From contig JBKPNZ010000075.1 of the NCBI GenBank assembly GCA_046732895.1, positions 1 to 54,634 on the forward strand: a stretch of DNA of 54,634 nucleotides, in the 5' to 3' direction. Below the pieces are notes generated by a model that saw only the letters and a list, made by a program, of their open reading frames with translations, made no database searches and had not been told where the DNA came from. The DNA comes from JBKPNZ01 sp046732895 (GTDB taxonomy: Bacteria > Actinomycetota > Thermoleophilia > Solirubrobacterales > 70-9). The position numbers and the translations under genes were made by a program. This document shows positions 38,236 through 49,204 of this stretch, piece by piece. Each line of letters begins with the position of its first letter. Position 1 is the first letter of the stretch.

Positions 38236-40158
38236 CTAGTGGCTGGCGTCTGCCGGGCGCTCTTCCTCGGCGCCCGCACCGGGCCGCTCGCCGAGGAGCT
38301 CCTCGCGCATCAGCAGCGCATCGGCATCGGCGGGGCTCAGGGGGGACGAGAGCAGGTTGCCCTGACCCAGGTCGCAACCGGCGGCAACGAGCTGATGGAC
38401 CTGCTCGGGGCGCTCGATCCCCTCGGCCACGGGGCGCAGGTCGAAGATCTGCGCGAGGTCGAGGATGGCCCGCAAAAGCGGCGGCTCGGGGTCGTCGTGC
38501 GTGATCGCGGCGACGAACTGGCGATCGACCTTGAGGTTGTCGAGCGGGAACCGCTTCAGATAAGTCAGCGACGAGTAGCCGGTGCCGAAGTCGTCGATGG
38601 CGAGGTGGACGCCAAGCTCCTTCAGCTGCGAGAGCCGGTCGATCGCCGCCTCCGAATCCTCCATGAGCACCGACTCGGTGATCTCGAGCGTGAGCGCGTC
38701 GGGATCGAGCTGCGACGAGGCGAGCACCTCGGTGACGTCCTCGACGAGGCCCGGCTCGCGCAGCTGCGCAGCCGAGATGTTGACCCCGATCTGGACGGGT
38801 CCCAGCGTCGGGTAGCGAGCGCGCCAAAGCGCGCCCTGATGCACGGCCGCCCGCAGGACCCAGCGCCCGAGGGCGAGGATGTGGCCGCTCTCCTCGGCGA
38901 GCGGGACGAAGCTGTCGGGCTGGACGAGGCCGCGGGTTGGGTGCTCCCAGCGCACGAGCGCCTCGAGGGCGACGATGCGGTTGGCGCGGATGTCGTAGAT
39001 CGGCTGATAGGCGAGGATCAGCTCCCCGCGCTCGATCGCCCGCTTCAGGTCGACCTCCAGCTCGAGCCTCTCGACGACGGCCGTGTGCATGTGGGGCTCG
39101 TACGCGGCGTAGCGGCCCCTGCCGAGCGACTTTGCCCTGTACATGGCCAGGTCCGCATCACGGAGCAGGTTGTCGGCGTCCGCGGCGCCGGCCGAGATCC
39201 CAATGCTCGCGCTGATGAAGATCTCGCGTCCGCGCAGCTCGAAGGGCATCTCGAGCGCGTCGAGCATGCGCTGCGCCGCGCGGGCGGCGTCCTCCGGCTC
39301 GCGCAGCTCCTCGAGGAGTACGGCGAACTCGTCGCCGCCCAGACGGGCCAGGGTGTCGGCCGGGCGCAGGCAGCTCCCGAGGCGCTCGGCGACGAGGACG
39401 AGCAGGGCGTCACCGGCCTGGTGGCCGAGGCTGTCGTTGACAGTCTTGAAGCCGTCGATATCGCAGAACAGAACGCCGACAGGAGTGCCCGTCCGCCCGG
39501 CGCGCGCAACCGCGACGCTCAGGCGATCGAGGAACAGGGCGCGGTTGGGGATTCCCGTGAGCGAGTCGTGGAACGCTTCGGTGAGGGCCTCCTCGACGGC
39601 CTGCGCATGGCCGAGCGCCAGGCTGGCGTGCTCGGCGAACGCCAGGAGCAATTGCTGCTCGCGCGCGCCGAACTCTCGCCCCGGCTCGCGCGAGCCAAGG
39701 GCGAGGCTGCCCGCGATCTCGCCGCCCTCGTAGAGCGGCGCCGCCGCGGCAGCCCGGAGATCGCTCGCGGCCAGGTCGAGTTCAAGCTCCGACGAGTCGG
39801 CCCCGCTCACCGCATCGGCGACCACGAGCCGGCGCTCACGCATCGCCCGTCCCCCGAGCCCCTCGTCCGCCGGCATCCGCCGGTGCTGCGATAGCAGCTC
39901 ATCGCTCCCCCCGATCGAGGCCACGACCGTGGTCAGATCCGGGTCCGCCGGGTCGCGCAGGCGCAGCGCTGCGGCGTCGGTGTCGACGAGGTCATGCGCG
40001 CCCTCGACAACGTCCTCGAGGATCTCGTGAAGCGGCCTGCGGTCGACGATTGCGCGCTGCAGCCGCGAGAGACGCTCGAGCAGCGCCTGACGCTCCCGCA
40101 GTGCCTCCAGCAGGCGGGAATCGTCCGCGTTTCCGCCCTGATCGCCAGCCGATTCCAT
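38236..40158 (-). CDS. GAF-GGDEF-EAL cyclic-di-GMP signalling protein
   Basis: 640-residue cytosolic protein without membrane segments. An N-terminal helix and GAF domain (about 30-165) may sense a small ligand. The GGDEF domain (about 185-350) has an intact LARLGGDEFAVLL active site preceded five residues earlier by RPAD, the RxxD inhibitory site. The EAL domain (about 365-620) has EALVRW, NISAAQL, ITESVLMED, DDFGTGYSSL, KVDRQF and AEGIERPEQ, so both synthesis and hydrolysis of c-di-GMP look possible. ATG at 40158 follows AAGGAA. Divergent from the cyclopropane synthase gene (88 bp) and upstream of the membrane transferase. Confidence 0.94.
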   Translation of the reverse strand: MESAGDQGGNADDSRLLEALRERQALLERLSRLQRAIVDRRPLHEILEDVVEGAHDLVDTDAAALRLRDPADPDLTTVVASIGGSDELLSQHRRMPADEGLGGRAMRERRLVVADAVSGADSSELELDLAASDLRAAAAAPLYEGGEIAGSLALGSREPGREFGAREQQLLLAFAEHASLALGHAQAVEEALTEAFHDSLTGIPNRALFLDRLSVAVARAGRTGTPVGVLFCDIDGFKTVNDSLGHQAGDALLVLVAERLGSCLRPADTLARLGGDEFAVLLEELREPEDAARAAQRMLDALEMPFELRGREIFISASIGISAGAADADNLLRDADLAMYRAKSLGRGRYAAYEPHMHTAVVERLELEVDLKRAIERGELILAYQPIYDIRANRIVALEALVRWEHPTRGLVQPDSFVPLAEESGHILALGRWVLRAAVHQGALWRARYPTLGPVQIGVNISAAQLREPGLVEDVTEVLASSQLDPDALTLEITESVLMEDSEAAIDRLSQLKELGVHLAIDDFGTGYSSLTYLKRFPLDNLKVDRQFVAAITHDDPEPPLLRAILDLAQIFDLRPVAEGIERPEQVHQLVAAGCDLGQGNLLSSPLSPADADALLMREELLGERPGAGAEEERPADASH

Positions 40159-40246
40159 AGCGTTCCTTGCCTCGCCCGCCACTCTGCGGACGAAGCGCAG
40201 GCGAGTGTACGCTGGCACTCGTGACCGCGGGAGGGTTCACGGGCCA

Positions 40247-41494
40247 GTGAACGGAAGCAACCGCCTCGCAAGAAGCGCCGTCCACCGTCTGCTTCGCGGG
40301 CTCCGGGGCGGCAGGATCGAGCTGCGCGAGGGGGTCGAGCGGTTCGAATTCGGCCCACCGGACGCGCAGCTGCGCGCCGACGTCGAGGTGAGTCACCCGA
40401 GGGCCTACGCGTGGACCCTTCGTGGCAGCACCGGGTGGGGCGAGGGCTACGTCGACGGCCTCTGGGACTGCGACGACCTCGTCGTCCTCACGCGCATCGC
40501 CGCGCGCAACCTCCCGGCGCTCGATCGGTGGCGCCGGCTGGCCCATCCCGTGCTTGGACGGGTCCAGCGGATGGCCGAGCTCGTTCCCCGGAACACGCGC
40601 GGCGGCGCTCGGCGCAACATCTCGGCGCACTACGACCTGGGCAACGACCTCTTCCGCACATTCCTCGACGATCGCCTCGTCTATTCGTGCGCCTACTTCG
40701 ACTCGCCCGACGCAGACATCCATGCCGCGCAGCTCGCCAAGCTCGAGCGGATCTGCCAGCGACTCGAGCTGAGCCCCGACGATCACCTCGTCGAGATCGG
40801 CACTGGCTGGGGCGGGCTCGCGGTTCACGCCGCAGCCGAGTACGGATGCCGCGTGACGACCACGACGATCTCGCGCGAGCAGTACGAGCACGCCGTCGCG
40901 CTGGTCGCCGAACGCGGACTCGAGGACCTGGTCACGGTCCTCGATCGCGACTACCGCGACCTCGACGGCCGCTTCGACAAGCTCGTCTCGATCGAGATGA
41001 TCGAGGCGGTGGGCTGGCAGTACTTCGCGGAGTTCTTCGCCAAGTGCTCGAGCCTGCTGCGCGACGACGGCCTCATGTTCCTCCAGGCCATCGTCATGGG
41101 CGATGACGTCTACGAGCTCGAGAAGGCGTCGCGAAGCTTCTCCAACAAGCATGTCTTCCCCGGCGGCTGCCTCCCCTCCCCCGGAGTGATCAACGACCTG
41201 ATCGCTCACGAGACGGACATGCGAACTGCCTGGAGCGCTGACATCAGCGCGCACTACGCCCGCACCCTGCGGAGCTGGCGCGAGCGCTTCGAGGCCGGCT
41301 GGGAGAAGCTGCGGCCGCTGGGCTACGACGAGCGCTTCCGCCGGCTGTGGCGGTTCTACCTCTCGACGTCGGAGGCGGGATTCATGGAGCGGCGTATCCG
41401 CGACCTGCAGCTCCTGTTCGCGAAGCCGCGGTGGGCCAGCCGACGCGAGCAGGCGCCGGAGCCGGCTCGCCCCGTGGCCGTCGGCTCGAGCTGA
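40247..41494 (+). CDS. Cyclopropane-fatty-acyl-phospholipid synthase-family methyltransferase
   Basis: 415 residues with GTG start. Uses SAM to add a methylene bridge to unsaturated acyl chains of phospholipids. Visible: YVDGLWDCDDL, NISAHYDLGNDLFRTFLDD, YSCAYF with the conserved cysteine, the SAM loop VEIGTGWGGLAVHAA near residue 200, SIEMIEAVGWQYFAEFF and NKHVFPGGCLPSPG. All family hallmarks are kept. GGGAGGG lies about 10 nt before the GTG. A frame extends upstream to 40205 without matching sequence. Confidence 0.93.
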   Translation: MNGSNRLARSAVHRLLRGLRGGRIELREGVERFEFGPPDAQLRADVEVSHPRAYAWTLRGSTGWGEGYVDGLWDCDDLVVLTRIAARNLPALDRWRRLAHPVLGRVQRMAELVPRNTRGGARRNISAHYDLGNDLFRTFLDDRLVYSCAYFDSPDADIHAAQLAKLERICQRLELSPDDHLVEIGTGWGGLAVHAAAEYGCRVTTTTISREQYEHAVALVAERGLEDLVTVLDRDYRDLDGRFDKLVSIEMIEAVGWQYFAEFFAKCSSLLRDDGLMFLQAIVMGDDVYELEKASRSFSNKHVFPGGCLPSPGVINDLIAHETDMRTAWSADISAHYARTLRSWRERFEAGWEKLRPLGYDERFRRLWRFYLSTSEAGFMERRIRDLQLLFAKPRWASRREQAPEPARPVAVGSS

Positions 41495-41517
41495 GCCGGC
41501 GGCCAGGCAGTAGCGCC

Positions 41518-42678
41518 CTAGACGCGCCGGCCCGACACGATCGTCGCGGCGACCAACGGCACGCCGGGGCGATAGACGAGGTGCGCGTACGAGGGGGCTT
41601 GAAGCACGAGCGCGTCGGCCCTGGCCCCGGGACGAAGTGCGCCCACGTCCTCGCGGCGAAGCGCCCGGGCTCCGCCCACGGTCGCAGCCCGAAGGGCCTC
41701 CTCTGCCGTCATTCCCATCTCCCTGACCGCCAGGGCGATGCAGAAGGCCATGGACGTCGTGTAGCTGGAGCCGGGGTTGCAGTTGGTGGCGATCGCGACG
41801 CTCGCCCCGGCCTCGATCACAGGGCGCGCATCCGGGTACGGATGCCGGGTCGAGAAGTCGGTCGCGGGCAGGAACGTGGCGACCGTGTCGCTGGCGGCGA
41901 GCGCCTCGATGTCCGCCGCCTCCAGATAGGTGCAGTGGTCGACCGACGCCGCGTCCATCTCCACGGCGAGTCGGGCCCCGGGTCCGGGCCCCAGTTGATT
42001 GCCGTGAACCCGCAGCCCGAGCCCGGCGCTCCGGCCGGCCTCGAGGACGGCACGCGACTGATCGACGTCGAACGCGCCGCGCTCGCAGAAGACATCTGCC
42101 CACTTGCAGAGCGGCGCGCAGGCCGCGAGCATCTCGCCGCACACGAGGTCGACGTAGTCGTCGGCGCGGCCTTCGTACTCGGCCGGCACGATGTGGGCGC
42201 CGAGGAAGGTGACGTCGTCTGTGAGCTGCGCGGCGACCTCGCACGTACGCCGCTCGGCGTCCGTCTCGAGGCCGTAGCCGGACTTGATCTCGATGTGGGT
42301 GATGCCCGCCCGCAGCGCCTCCTGGCGGCGCGTCCAGGCGAGGGCCGTCAGCTCCTCATCGCTCGCCGCCCGCGTCGCCTCGGTGGTCAACCGGATGCCG
42401 CCCGCCGCGTACGGCTGGCCCGCCATCCGAGCTGCGAACTCCTCGGCGCGGTCACCCGCGAAGACGAGGTGGGTGTGACTGTCGACGAACCCGGGGATGA
42501 CGCAGCGCCCATCGGCGTCGATGCGCTCGTCGCCGGTGGCGCCGGCCTTGTCCACCGATTTCACCAGTTCCTCCTCGATGACGAGGGCGGCGTCGCGAAC
42601 GATTCCGAGCGGTCCCTCTCCGAGCTCGGGGTCGTTGGTGACGAGCATCCCGATGCGATCGATCACGAGGGCGGTCAT
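41518..42678 (-). CDS. hutI: Imidazolonepropionase
   Basis: Third enzyme of histidine breakdown: imidazolone-5-propionate to N-formimino-L-glutamate (FIGLU). 386 residues, amidohydrolase barrel with DSHTHLVFAGDR (metal HxH), HIEIKSGYG, HGNQLGPG, VDHCTYL and TNCNPGSSYT. ATG at 42678 overlaps the hutF stop as ATGA, replacing a much longer open frame. Last gene of the hut operon; its product feeds HutF, encoded just upstream. Confidence 0.96.
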   Translation of the reverse strand: MTALVIDRIGMLVTNDPELGEGPLGIVRDAALVIEEELVKSVDKAGATGDERIDADGRCVIPGFVDSHTHLVFAGDRAEEFAARMAGQPYAAGGIRLTTEATRAASDEELTALAWTRRQEALRAGITHIEIKSGYGLETDAERRTCEVAAQLTDDVTFLGAHIVPAEYEGRADDYVDLVCGEMLAACAPLCKWADVFCERGAFDVDQSRAVLEAGRSAGLGLRVHGNQLGPGPGARLAVEMDAASVDHCTYLEAADIEALAASDTVATFLPATDFSTRHPYPDARPVIEAGASVAIATNCNPGSSYTTSMAFCIALAVREMGMTAEEALRAATVGGARALRREDVGALRPGARADALVLQAPSYAHLVYRPGVPLVAATIVSGRRV

Positions 42679-44006
42679 CCGTGAAGCCTCGCGATCGAGT
42701 CTCTCAGTTCGGCCGCCACGTCGATCTCGAGATGGGCGCCGTCGCGGACTACCGGCCTGCCGCCGACGATCACGTTGCGCACGTCCGCTGCAGTTGCGGC
42801 GAACACGGCGGAGTCGACGGCGCTCGCCTGGGTGACGCCGGCCATTCGCACCGAGTCGAGGGCGACCGTCACGAGATCGGCGAGCGCCCCCGCCTCGATC
42901 GTTCCCGCGTCCTGCCAGCCGATGCACGCGTGTCCGTTCGCCGTCGCCGCACGCAGGAGCTCCGGCGCGGTGTGGAGGCCCCGCTCCTCGCGGTCGAGGC
43001 GCTCGTCGAGCTCGACGGCGCGGGCCTCCTCGAAGTGGTCGATCACCGCGTGGGAGTCAGAGCCGAGCGCGACGGTGATTCCCGCGCTCCGCATCCGGTC
43101 CGCCTCGCCGATGCCGTCGGCGAGGTCGCGCTCGGTGGTCGGGCACAGGCAGCACGTGGCGCCTGCCCTCCCCAGCCTGCGGACGTCGCCGTCCTCGGGG
43201 TGGGTGAAGTGCACAGCCGTGAAGCGCTCCGAGAGCGCACCCGCACGCTCGAGCACTCCCGCAGGACTGCGCCCGATCGCGTCGATGCAGTCGGAGCTCT
43301 CCGTTTCCTGCTCCGAGACGTGGGCGTGCAGCGGAAGTCGCCGCTCGTTCGCCCACTCGGCAACCGTCGCCGCCGACTCGGGATCGACGGCCCGCACGCT
43401 GTGGATCGCCGCCCCCACGCGTGTCTCCTCGCCCGGCTCGAGCGCGGCCGTCCGCCCGGCCCAGGCCTCGGCGTCAGCGTCGGCAAAGCGCCGTTGGACT
43501 TCGTCGAGCTCGGCGTCGAATCCACCGCGCAGGTAGCACGCGTCCAGCAGGGTGATTCGGATGCCCGCCTGTCGCGCGGCCTCGATCAGCACGAGCCCCA
43601 TCTCGTTCGGCTCGTCGTAGGGCTGACCGCCGGGGGCGTGATGGAGGTAGTGGAACTCGCCAACCGAGGTCATCCCGGCCATCGCCATCTCGCCGTATGT
43701 CGCTCGAGCGAGCGCCAAGTAGGAATCGGGGTCGAGCCGGGCGGCCACCGCGTACATCTGCTCGCGCCAGGTCCAAAACGAACCGCGCTCGGCCTGGGTG
43801 TGTCCGCGCAACGCCCGGTGGAACGCGTGCGAATGGGCGTTGGCGAAGCCGGGGAGCGTCAGGCCGTCGAGGCGTTCGGCGCCGGCGGGAGGCGAGCCGG
43901 TTCCGGGCGTCACCGCTGCGATTCGCTCGCCGTCGATCTCGATCAGAACACCGGGCTCCGCCTGCTCACCGCCGAGCCAGGCGAGCTCACACCAACAGGC
44001 GCTCAC
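42675..44006 (-). CDS. hutF: Formimidoylglutamate deiminase
   Basis: Converts FIGLU to N-formyl-L-glutamate plus ammonia. 443 residues of the amidohydrolase superfamily: FANAHSHAFHRALRGH near residue 56, GEFHYLHHAPGGQPYDEPN, HAHVSEQETE, VHFTHPEDGD, LCPTTERDLADG and LGSDSHAVID. GTG at 44006 overlaps the def stop (GTGA). Its presence commits the pathway to the N-formylglutamate branch, which then needs a deformylase; none of the HutG family is in the operon. Confidence 0.95.
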   Translation of the reverse strand: MSACWCELAWLGGEQAEPGVLIEIDGERIAAVTPGTGSPPAGAERLDGLTLPGFANAHSHAFHRALRGHTQAERGSFWTWREQMYAVAARLDPDSYLALARATYGEMAMAGMTSVGEFHYLHHAPGGQPYDEPNEMGLVLIEAARQAGIRITLLDACYLRGGFDAELDEVQRRFADADAEAWAGRTAALEPGEETRVGAAIHSVRAVDPESAATVAEWANERRLPLHAHVSEQETESSDCIDAIGRSPAGVLERAGALSERFTAVHFTHPEDGDVRRLGRAGATCCLCPTTERDLADGIGEADRMRSAGITVALGSDSHAVIDHFEEARAVELDERLDREERGLHTAPELLRAATANGHACIGWQDAGTIEAGALADLVTVALDSVRMAGVTQASAVDSAVFAATAADVRNVIVGGRPVVRDGAHLEIDVAAELRDSIARLHG

Positions 44007-44577
44007 GAGCCGATCCGTTCGGCGAACTCGGTGATCCGCTCGACGAACTCTTCGCGGTGGAAGCGGTCGAACTGCTCCCAGGTCGTGAGCGAGCGCGGAT
44101 CTGCGCGATCGACGAAGAGCGTGCCGTCGAGGTGGTCGACCTCGTGCTGGAAGGTGCCCGCGGTGAGGCCCCGCTTGACCTCGTCGTGCTCTTCTCCCTC
44201 TCGGTCGAGGTAGCGAACGCGGACCTCCACGTGGCGGACGAGGTCGCCGCGCAGATCCGGCACCGACAGGCAGCCCTCGTTGATCTCGACCAGCTCATCC
44301 GTCAGTGGCTCGATCGTCGGGTTGACGATCACGGTGAGCGGGATCGGCGGCTTGTAGGGATAGCGCGGGTTGCCGGATTCCACCTCGGCAATCGCGACAC
44401 GCACGGGCTCGCCGACCTGGTTGGCTGCGATGCCGGCGCCGTGAGCCGCCCGCTTCGTCTCGATCAGGTCGTCGATGAGTGTCTGGATCTCAGGTGCGCG
44501 GAGCTCCTCCAGGCTGATCTCGCGCGCTCGCTCGCGCAGGACGGGGTGGCCGATGGTCACGATCTCGCGGACGGCCA

Positions 44578-44578
<1 letters not shown>
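44003..44578 (-). CDS. Peptide-deformylase-family protein inside the hut operon
   Basis: 191 residues with all three deformylase motifs: GAGIAANQVG (motif I) near residue 50, EGCLSVPDL (motif II) near residue 108 and HEVDHLDG (motif III) near residue 150, so a metal-bound active enzyme is expected. The PRYPYKPPIPLTVIVNP insertion is typical of one PDF subgroup. Deformylases remove formate from N-formylmethionine on new proteins. Here the gene sits between hutU and hutF, its ATG overlapping the hutU TGA by one base and its stop overlapping hutF (GTGA). Because the pathway produces N-formylglutamate and no hutG is present, action on N-formylglutamate is a possible role; ordinary protein deformylation is the alternative. 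Confidence 0.9.
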
Positions 44579-46232
<1,654 letters not shown>

Positions 46233-46236
<4 letters not shown>

Positions 46237-47789
46237 TGGAGCTCTCCGATGCTCGACTCGACCGCGGCGAGCACTGAGCCCGAGAGCACGAGCTCCTCCG
46301 CGTCGGCGAGCTCCGGGCGCAGGAACCGGTCGGCCCCCACTCCTGGCACTCGCTCGCGCAGCGCGGCGAGAGCAGCTGCGGTGCCCGCGGCCGGCTCCAG
46401 TGGAGCGCGCAGATCGAGTCCGCGAGCGGCGCAGGCAAGCTCGACGGCCAGGATGCGCGCGAGGTTCGCAACCACCGCCCGGAGCTTGCGCGCCGCGCCC
46501 CATGCCATCGAGACGTGGTCCTCCTGCATCGCGCTCGTCGGGAGTGAGTCGATGCTCGCGGGGGCCGCGAGGCGGCGGTTCTCGGCCACCATCGCGGCCT
46601 GGGTGTAGTGGCCGATCATCAGGCCGGAGTTCACCCCCGGGTCCTCGGCGAGGAACGGCGGCAGCCCCTCCGAGCGCTTGGCGTCGAGCAGCCGGTCCGT
46701 GCGCCGCTCGGCGATCGCGCCCGCCTCGGCGGCTGCGATAGCGAGCAGATCGCAGGCCAGACCGAGCGGCGCGCCGTGGAAATTCCCGCACGACTCCACG
46801 CGGCCGTCGGGAAGGATCATGGGGTTGTCGATCGCGGCCTCGAGCTCGGCGCTGGCCACCCGTTCGGCGTGGGCGAGGGCATCGCGAGCGGCCCCGAGCA
46901 CCTGAGGGGCGCAGCGCAGCGAGTACGCGTCCTGGACGCGGGGGTCGTCCTCGCGATGGGAGGCGACGATCGCCGACCCGTCGAGCAGGCGGCGCATGTT
47001 CGCGGCGCTGGCGGCCTGCCCGGGCTGGGGGCGGAGCGCGATGAGGTCCTCGGCGAAGGCGCGGTCGGTGCCCAGGAGCGCCTCGACGGACATGGCCGCC
47101 GCGACGTCGGCCGTACCCAGCAGCAGACGCAGGTCGTGAAGGGCGAGGACCAGCATCCCGAGGATCCCGTCGGTGCCGTTGATGAGCGCGAGCCCTTCCT
47201 TCGCGGTCAGGACGAGGGGCTCGATCCCGGCGGCGCTCAGTGCGGCGGCGGCATCGCGCCGGTCACCGGCCGAGTCGATCACCTCGCCTTCGCCGATGGC
47301 TGCGAGCCCGCAATGCGCCAGGGGCGCCAGGTCGCCACTCGCGCCGAGCGAGCCGTGCTCCGGGACCAGCGGGGTGATCCCGGCGTTGAGCATCGCCACG
47401 AGGGTCTCGGCGACCTCCGGCCGGGTGCCGGAGAAGCCGAGGGCGAGAGTCCGCGCCCGGAGCAGCATCGTGGCGCGGACGACCTCGGTCTCGATCGGCG
47501 GGCCCATGCCGGCCGCATGCGAGCGGATCAGCGCGCGCTGGAGGTCCTCGCGCCGGTCCGCTGGGATCGGCGTCGTGGCCAGCGATCCGAAGCCGGTCGA
47601 GACTCCGTAGACGGGCTCGTCGGAATCCGCGAGCTGGGCGATGATCGCGGCGCTGCGCGCCATCGCGTCGAGCGCGGCCGGCGCAAGCTCGACGAGCGCG
47701 CCGTCCCGAGCCACGGCGACGACCTCCGCCTCTTGCAGACCGCTGCCCGTGAGCTCGATCGTGGCCGAACCCGAACCTCTCCCGCTCAC
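46233..47789 (-). CDS. hutH: Histidine ammonia-lyase
   Basis: First step of histidine breakdown: histidine to urocanate and ammonia. 518 residues; the MIO cofactor comes from the Ala-Ser-Gly in GSLGASGDLAPLAH near residue 148. Also YGVSTGFGSL, GLALINGTDGI, QDAYSLRCAPQV and PTSAMQEDHVSMAW. GTG at 47789 is the first codon; a -10-like TATAAC ends 6 nt before it and no ribosome binding site is present. First gene of hutH-hutU-def-hutF-hutI. Confidence 0.96.
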
Positions 47790-47795
47790 GCCCCC

Positions 47796-47801
47796 GTTAT
47801 A
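47796..47801 (-). promoter_or_regulatory. Putative -10 box of the hut operon
   Basis: TATAAC on the minus strand, 6 nt before the hutH GTG. The transcript would begin at the start codon. No convincing -35 is seen. No hut repressor gene or clear operator palindrome is in the window. Confidence 0.45.
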
Positions 47802-47816
47802 TCTGGCTTGAGTCGG

Positions 47817-48491
47817 CTAGCCCTCGACGCCGGTTGCGTCGTGGGGCGCGCCGACGGGCTTCGACTCCGGCGAGCCGCGCTGACGCAGGAAGATTGCGAA
47901 GACAGCGAACGAGCCGACGGCGAGGAACTCCGACTGCCAGTTCTGGAGCGTGGCCTCCCAGAACTCGGCCTCTCCGAGGTAGCTCCAGTAGCCGACGGTC
48001 GCCTCGTGATGTGTTCGCTGGAAGTCGTTGAAGTCCGTCCAACCCGTCACCGACTGCGCAAACCACGCGCCGAGGAAGATCACTCCCATGAGGATCAGCA
48101 GCGAGTTCGAGTAGATCGCGGTGCGCCAGTCGTCGCTTTGCGCCCACTCAGGCGATCCGCGCAGCGCGTAGCTGCCGATCCTCTGGTCCCGCTTGGTTTC
48201 GAGTCCGGGCTCGTCGAGCGACTTCGACTCCGGCGAGCCGCGCTGGAGCAGCCAGATCGTCGCGACCATCATCAGCGTGAACTGCAGGTACTCCGACTGC
48301 CAGTTCTCCATGACCGCGTTGGCGAAGGCCGACGACGTGACGTAGCGCCCGAGAGAGATCGCCTGCTCCCCGTGCGCGAGCTGATCGTTGTTGTAGGCGG
48401 CATGTCCCGCGATCGCCTGCCCGACCAGGGCTCCCAGGAAGAGCACGCCGAAGAAGATCGTCAGCGAGTTCTCACGGAGGAACTTCCGCAC
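47817..48491 (-). CDS. DUF6766-type membrane protein with internal duplication
   Basis: 224 residues built of two similar halves: residues about 5-90 and 126-211. Each half has a hydrophobic helix (FFGVLFLGALVGQAIAG / ILMGVIFLGAWFAQSVTG), a soluble loop, ENWQSEYLQF / QNWQSEFLAV (63-72 and 184-192), a second helix and RGSPESK (84-90 and 205-211), an offset of 121 residues. Four membrane helices in total. Function unknown. GTG at 48491 starts 3 nt after the stop of a 27-residue membrane peptide gene. Confidence 0.82.
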   Translation of the reverse strand: MRKFLRENSLTIFFGVLFLGALVGQAIAGHAAYNNDQLAHGEQAISLGRYVTSSAFANAVMENWQSEYLQFTLMMVATIWLLQRGSPESKSLDEPGLETKRDQRIGSYALRGSPEWAQSDDWRTAIYSNSLLILMGVIFLGAWFAQSVTGWTDFNDFQRTHHEATVGYWSYLGEAEFWEATLQNWQSEFLAVGSFAVFAIFLRQRGSPESKPVGAPHDATGVEG

Positions 48492-48494
48492 GGG

Positions 48495-48578
48495 TCAGTG
48501 GTGGGTCAGCCCGATGACGATGCAGTAAGCGAGCCCGAGGAAGATGCCGCTCAGGTAGATGACGAACATCACCCGCAC
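48495..48578 (-). CDS. 27-residue single-helix membrane peptide
   Basis: Small open frame, GTG start (a GTG at 48572 and ATG at 48569 are also in frame), beginning VRVMFVIYLSGIFLGLAY and ending IGLTHH. Almost the whole peptide is one hydrophobic helix. It lies immediately upstream of the DUF6766 gene with 3 nt between stop and start, and downstream of a short gap holding the divergent tRNA-Val. Short hydrophobic genes at such tight spacing are usually real and may encode a partner subunit; below the size many gene callers report. Confidence 0.6.
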   Translation of the reverse strand: MRVMFVIYLSGIFLGLAYCIVIGLTHH

Positions 48579-48635
48579 GCCGCGAGCCTAGGGTCGGCGT
48601 CGGCCGGACTTGGCGTCCGCTGCCACAATTCCCGC

Positions 48636-48708
48636 GGGCGGTTAGCTCAGTTGGGAGAGCGACGCGTTTACACCGCGTAGGTCGTCGGTTCGAGCCCGGC
48701 ACCGCCCA
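48636..48708 (+). tRNA. tRNA-Val (TAC)
   Basis: 73 nt. Acceptor GGGCGGT / ACCGCCC perfect, D-arm TAGCTCAGTTGGGAGAGC, anticodon loop TTTACAC giving TAC, T-arm GTCGTCGGTTCGAGC-type. Discriminator A; CCA not encoded. Confidence 0.96.
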
Positions 48709-48721
48709 TCACAAAGCGTCC

Positions 48722-48745
48722 GGCGTCCGTGGGTTCGCGGACGCC
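48722..48745 (+). terminator. Hairpin downstream of tRNA-Val
   Basis: GGCGTCCG, 8-nt loop, CGGACGCC: a perfect 8-bp stem starting 14 nt past the tRNA. No T-run, but the position fits a tRNA terminator. Confidence 0.5.
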
Positions 48746-48832
48746 CGCCCGGGATGCATCTGCGCCGCGATTGGGCGATAGAGTCGCCGCCGAATCCCGG
48801 CTTGACCGGGCCCCAGCGGAGGGGAGGCCGAG

Positions 48833-49195
48833 ATGGGCTTCATGGACAAGTTCAAGGACGTCGCGAACCAGGCCGGGCAGATGGCCCAGCAGGCGACGCA
48901 GGGAGTGGGTCCACAGGCGGAGATGCGCGATCGCGCGGTCAAGCTCAACCAGTCGGGCGTCGACACGCCGGCGACCATCATGTCCCTGCGCGAGACCGGC
49001 AACACCGATGTCGGCGGCGGCAAGGAGGTCGAGTTCACGGTCGAGGTCAAGCCCGCCGCGGGCGCCGCCTACACCGCCACCTTCACCCAGTTCATGGTGG
49101 CGAGCGTGATGGATCAGGTGAACGAGGGCGCCGAGATCACCGTCCGCGTCGACCCGGACGACCCGAACTCGATGATGTTCTGGGGGATGAAGTAA
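48833..49195 (+). CDS. Small hypothetical protein with helical N-terminus and beta domain
   Basis: 120 residues: an amphipathic, Gln-rich helix at 1-38 (GFMDKFKDVANQAGQMAQQA) followed by a beta-rich domain (PATIMSLRETGNTDVGGGKEVEFTVEV, ITVRVDPDDPNSMMFWGMK). The C-terminal pattern resembles DUF3592-like small domains, where VRVDP-DDPN is common. Strong GGAGGGGAGG before ATG 48833. Function unknown. A structured repeat begins 9 nt after the stop. Confidence 0.8.
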   Translation: MGFMDKFKDVANQAGQMAQQATQGVGPQAEMRDRAVKLNQSGVDTPATIMSLRETGNTDVGGGKEVEFTVEVKPAAGAAYTATFTQFMVASVMDQVNEGAEITVRVDPDDPNSMMFWGMK

Positions 49196-49204
49196 TTCCA
49201 GTGA

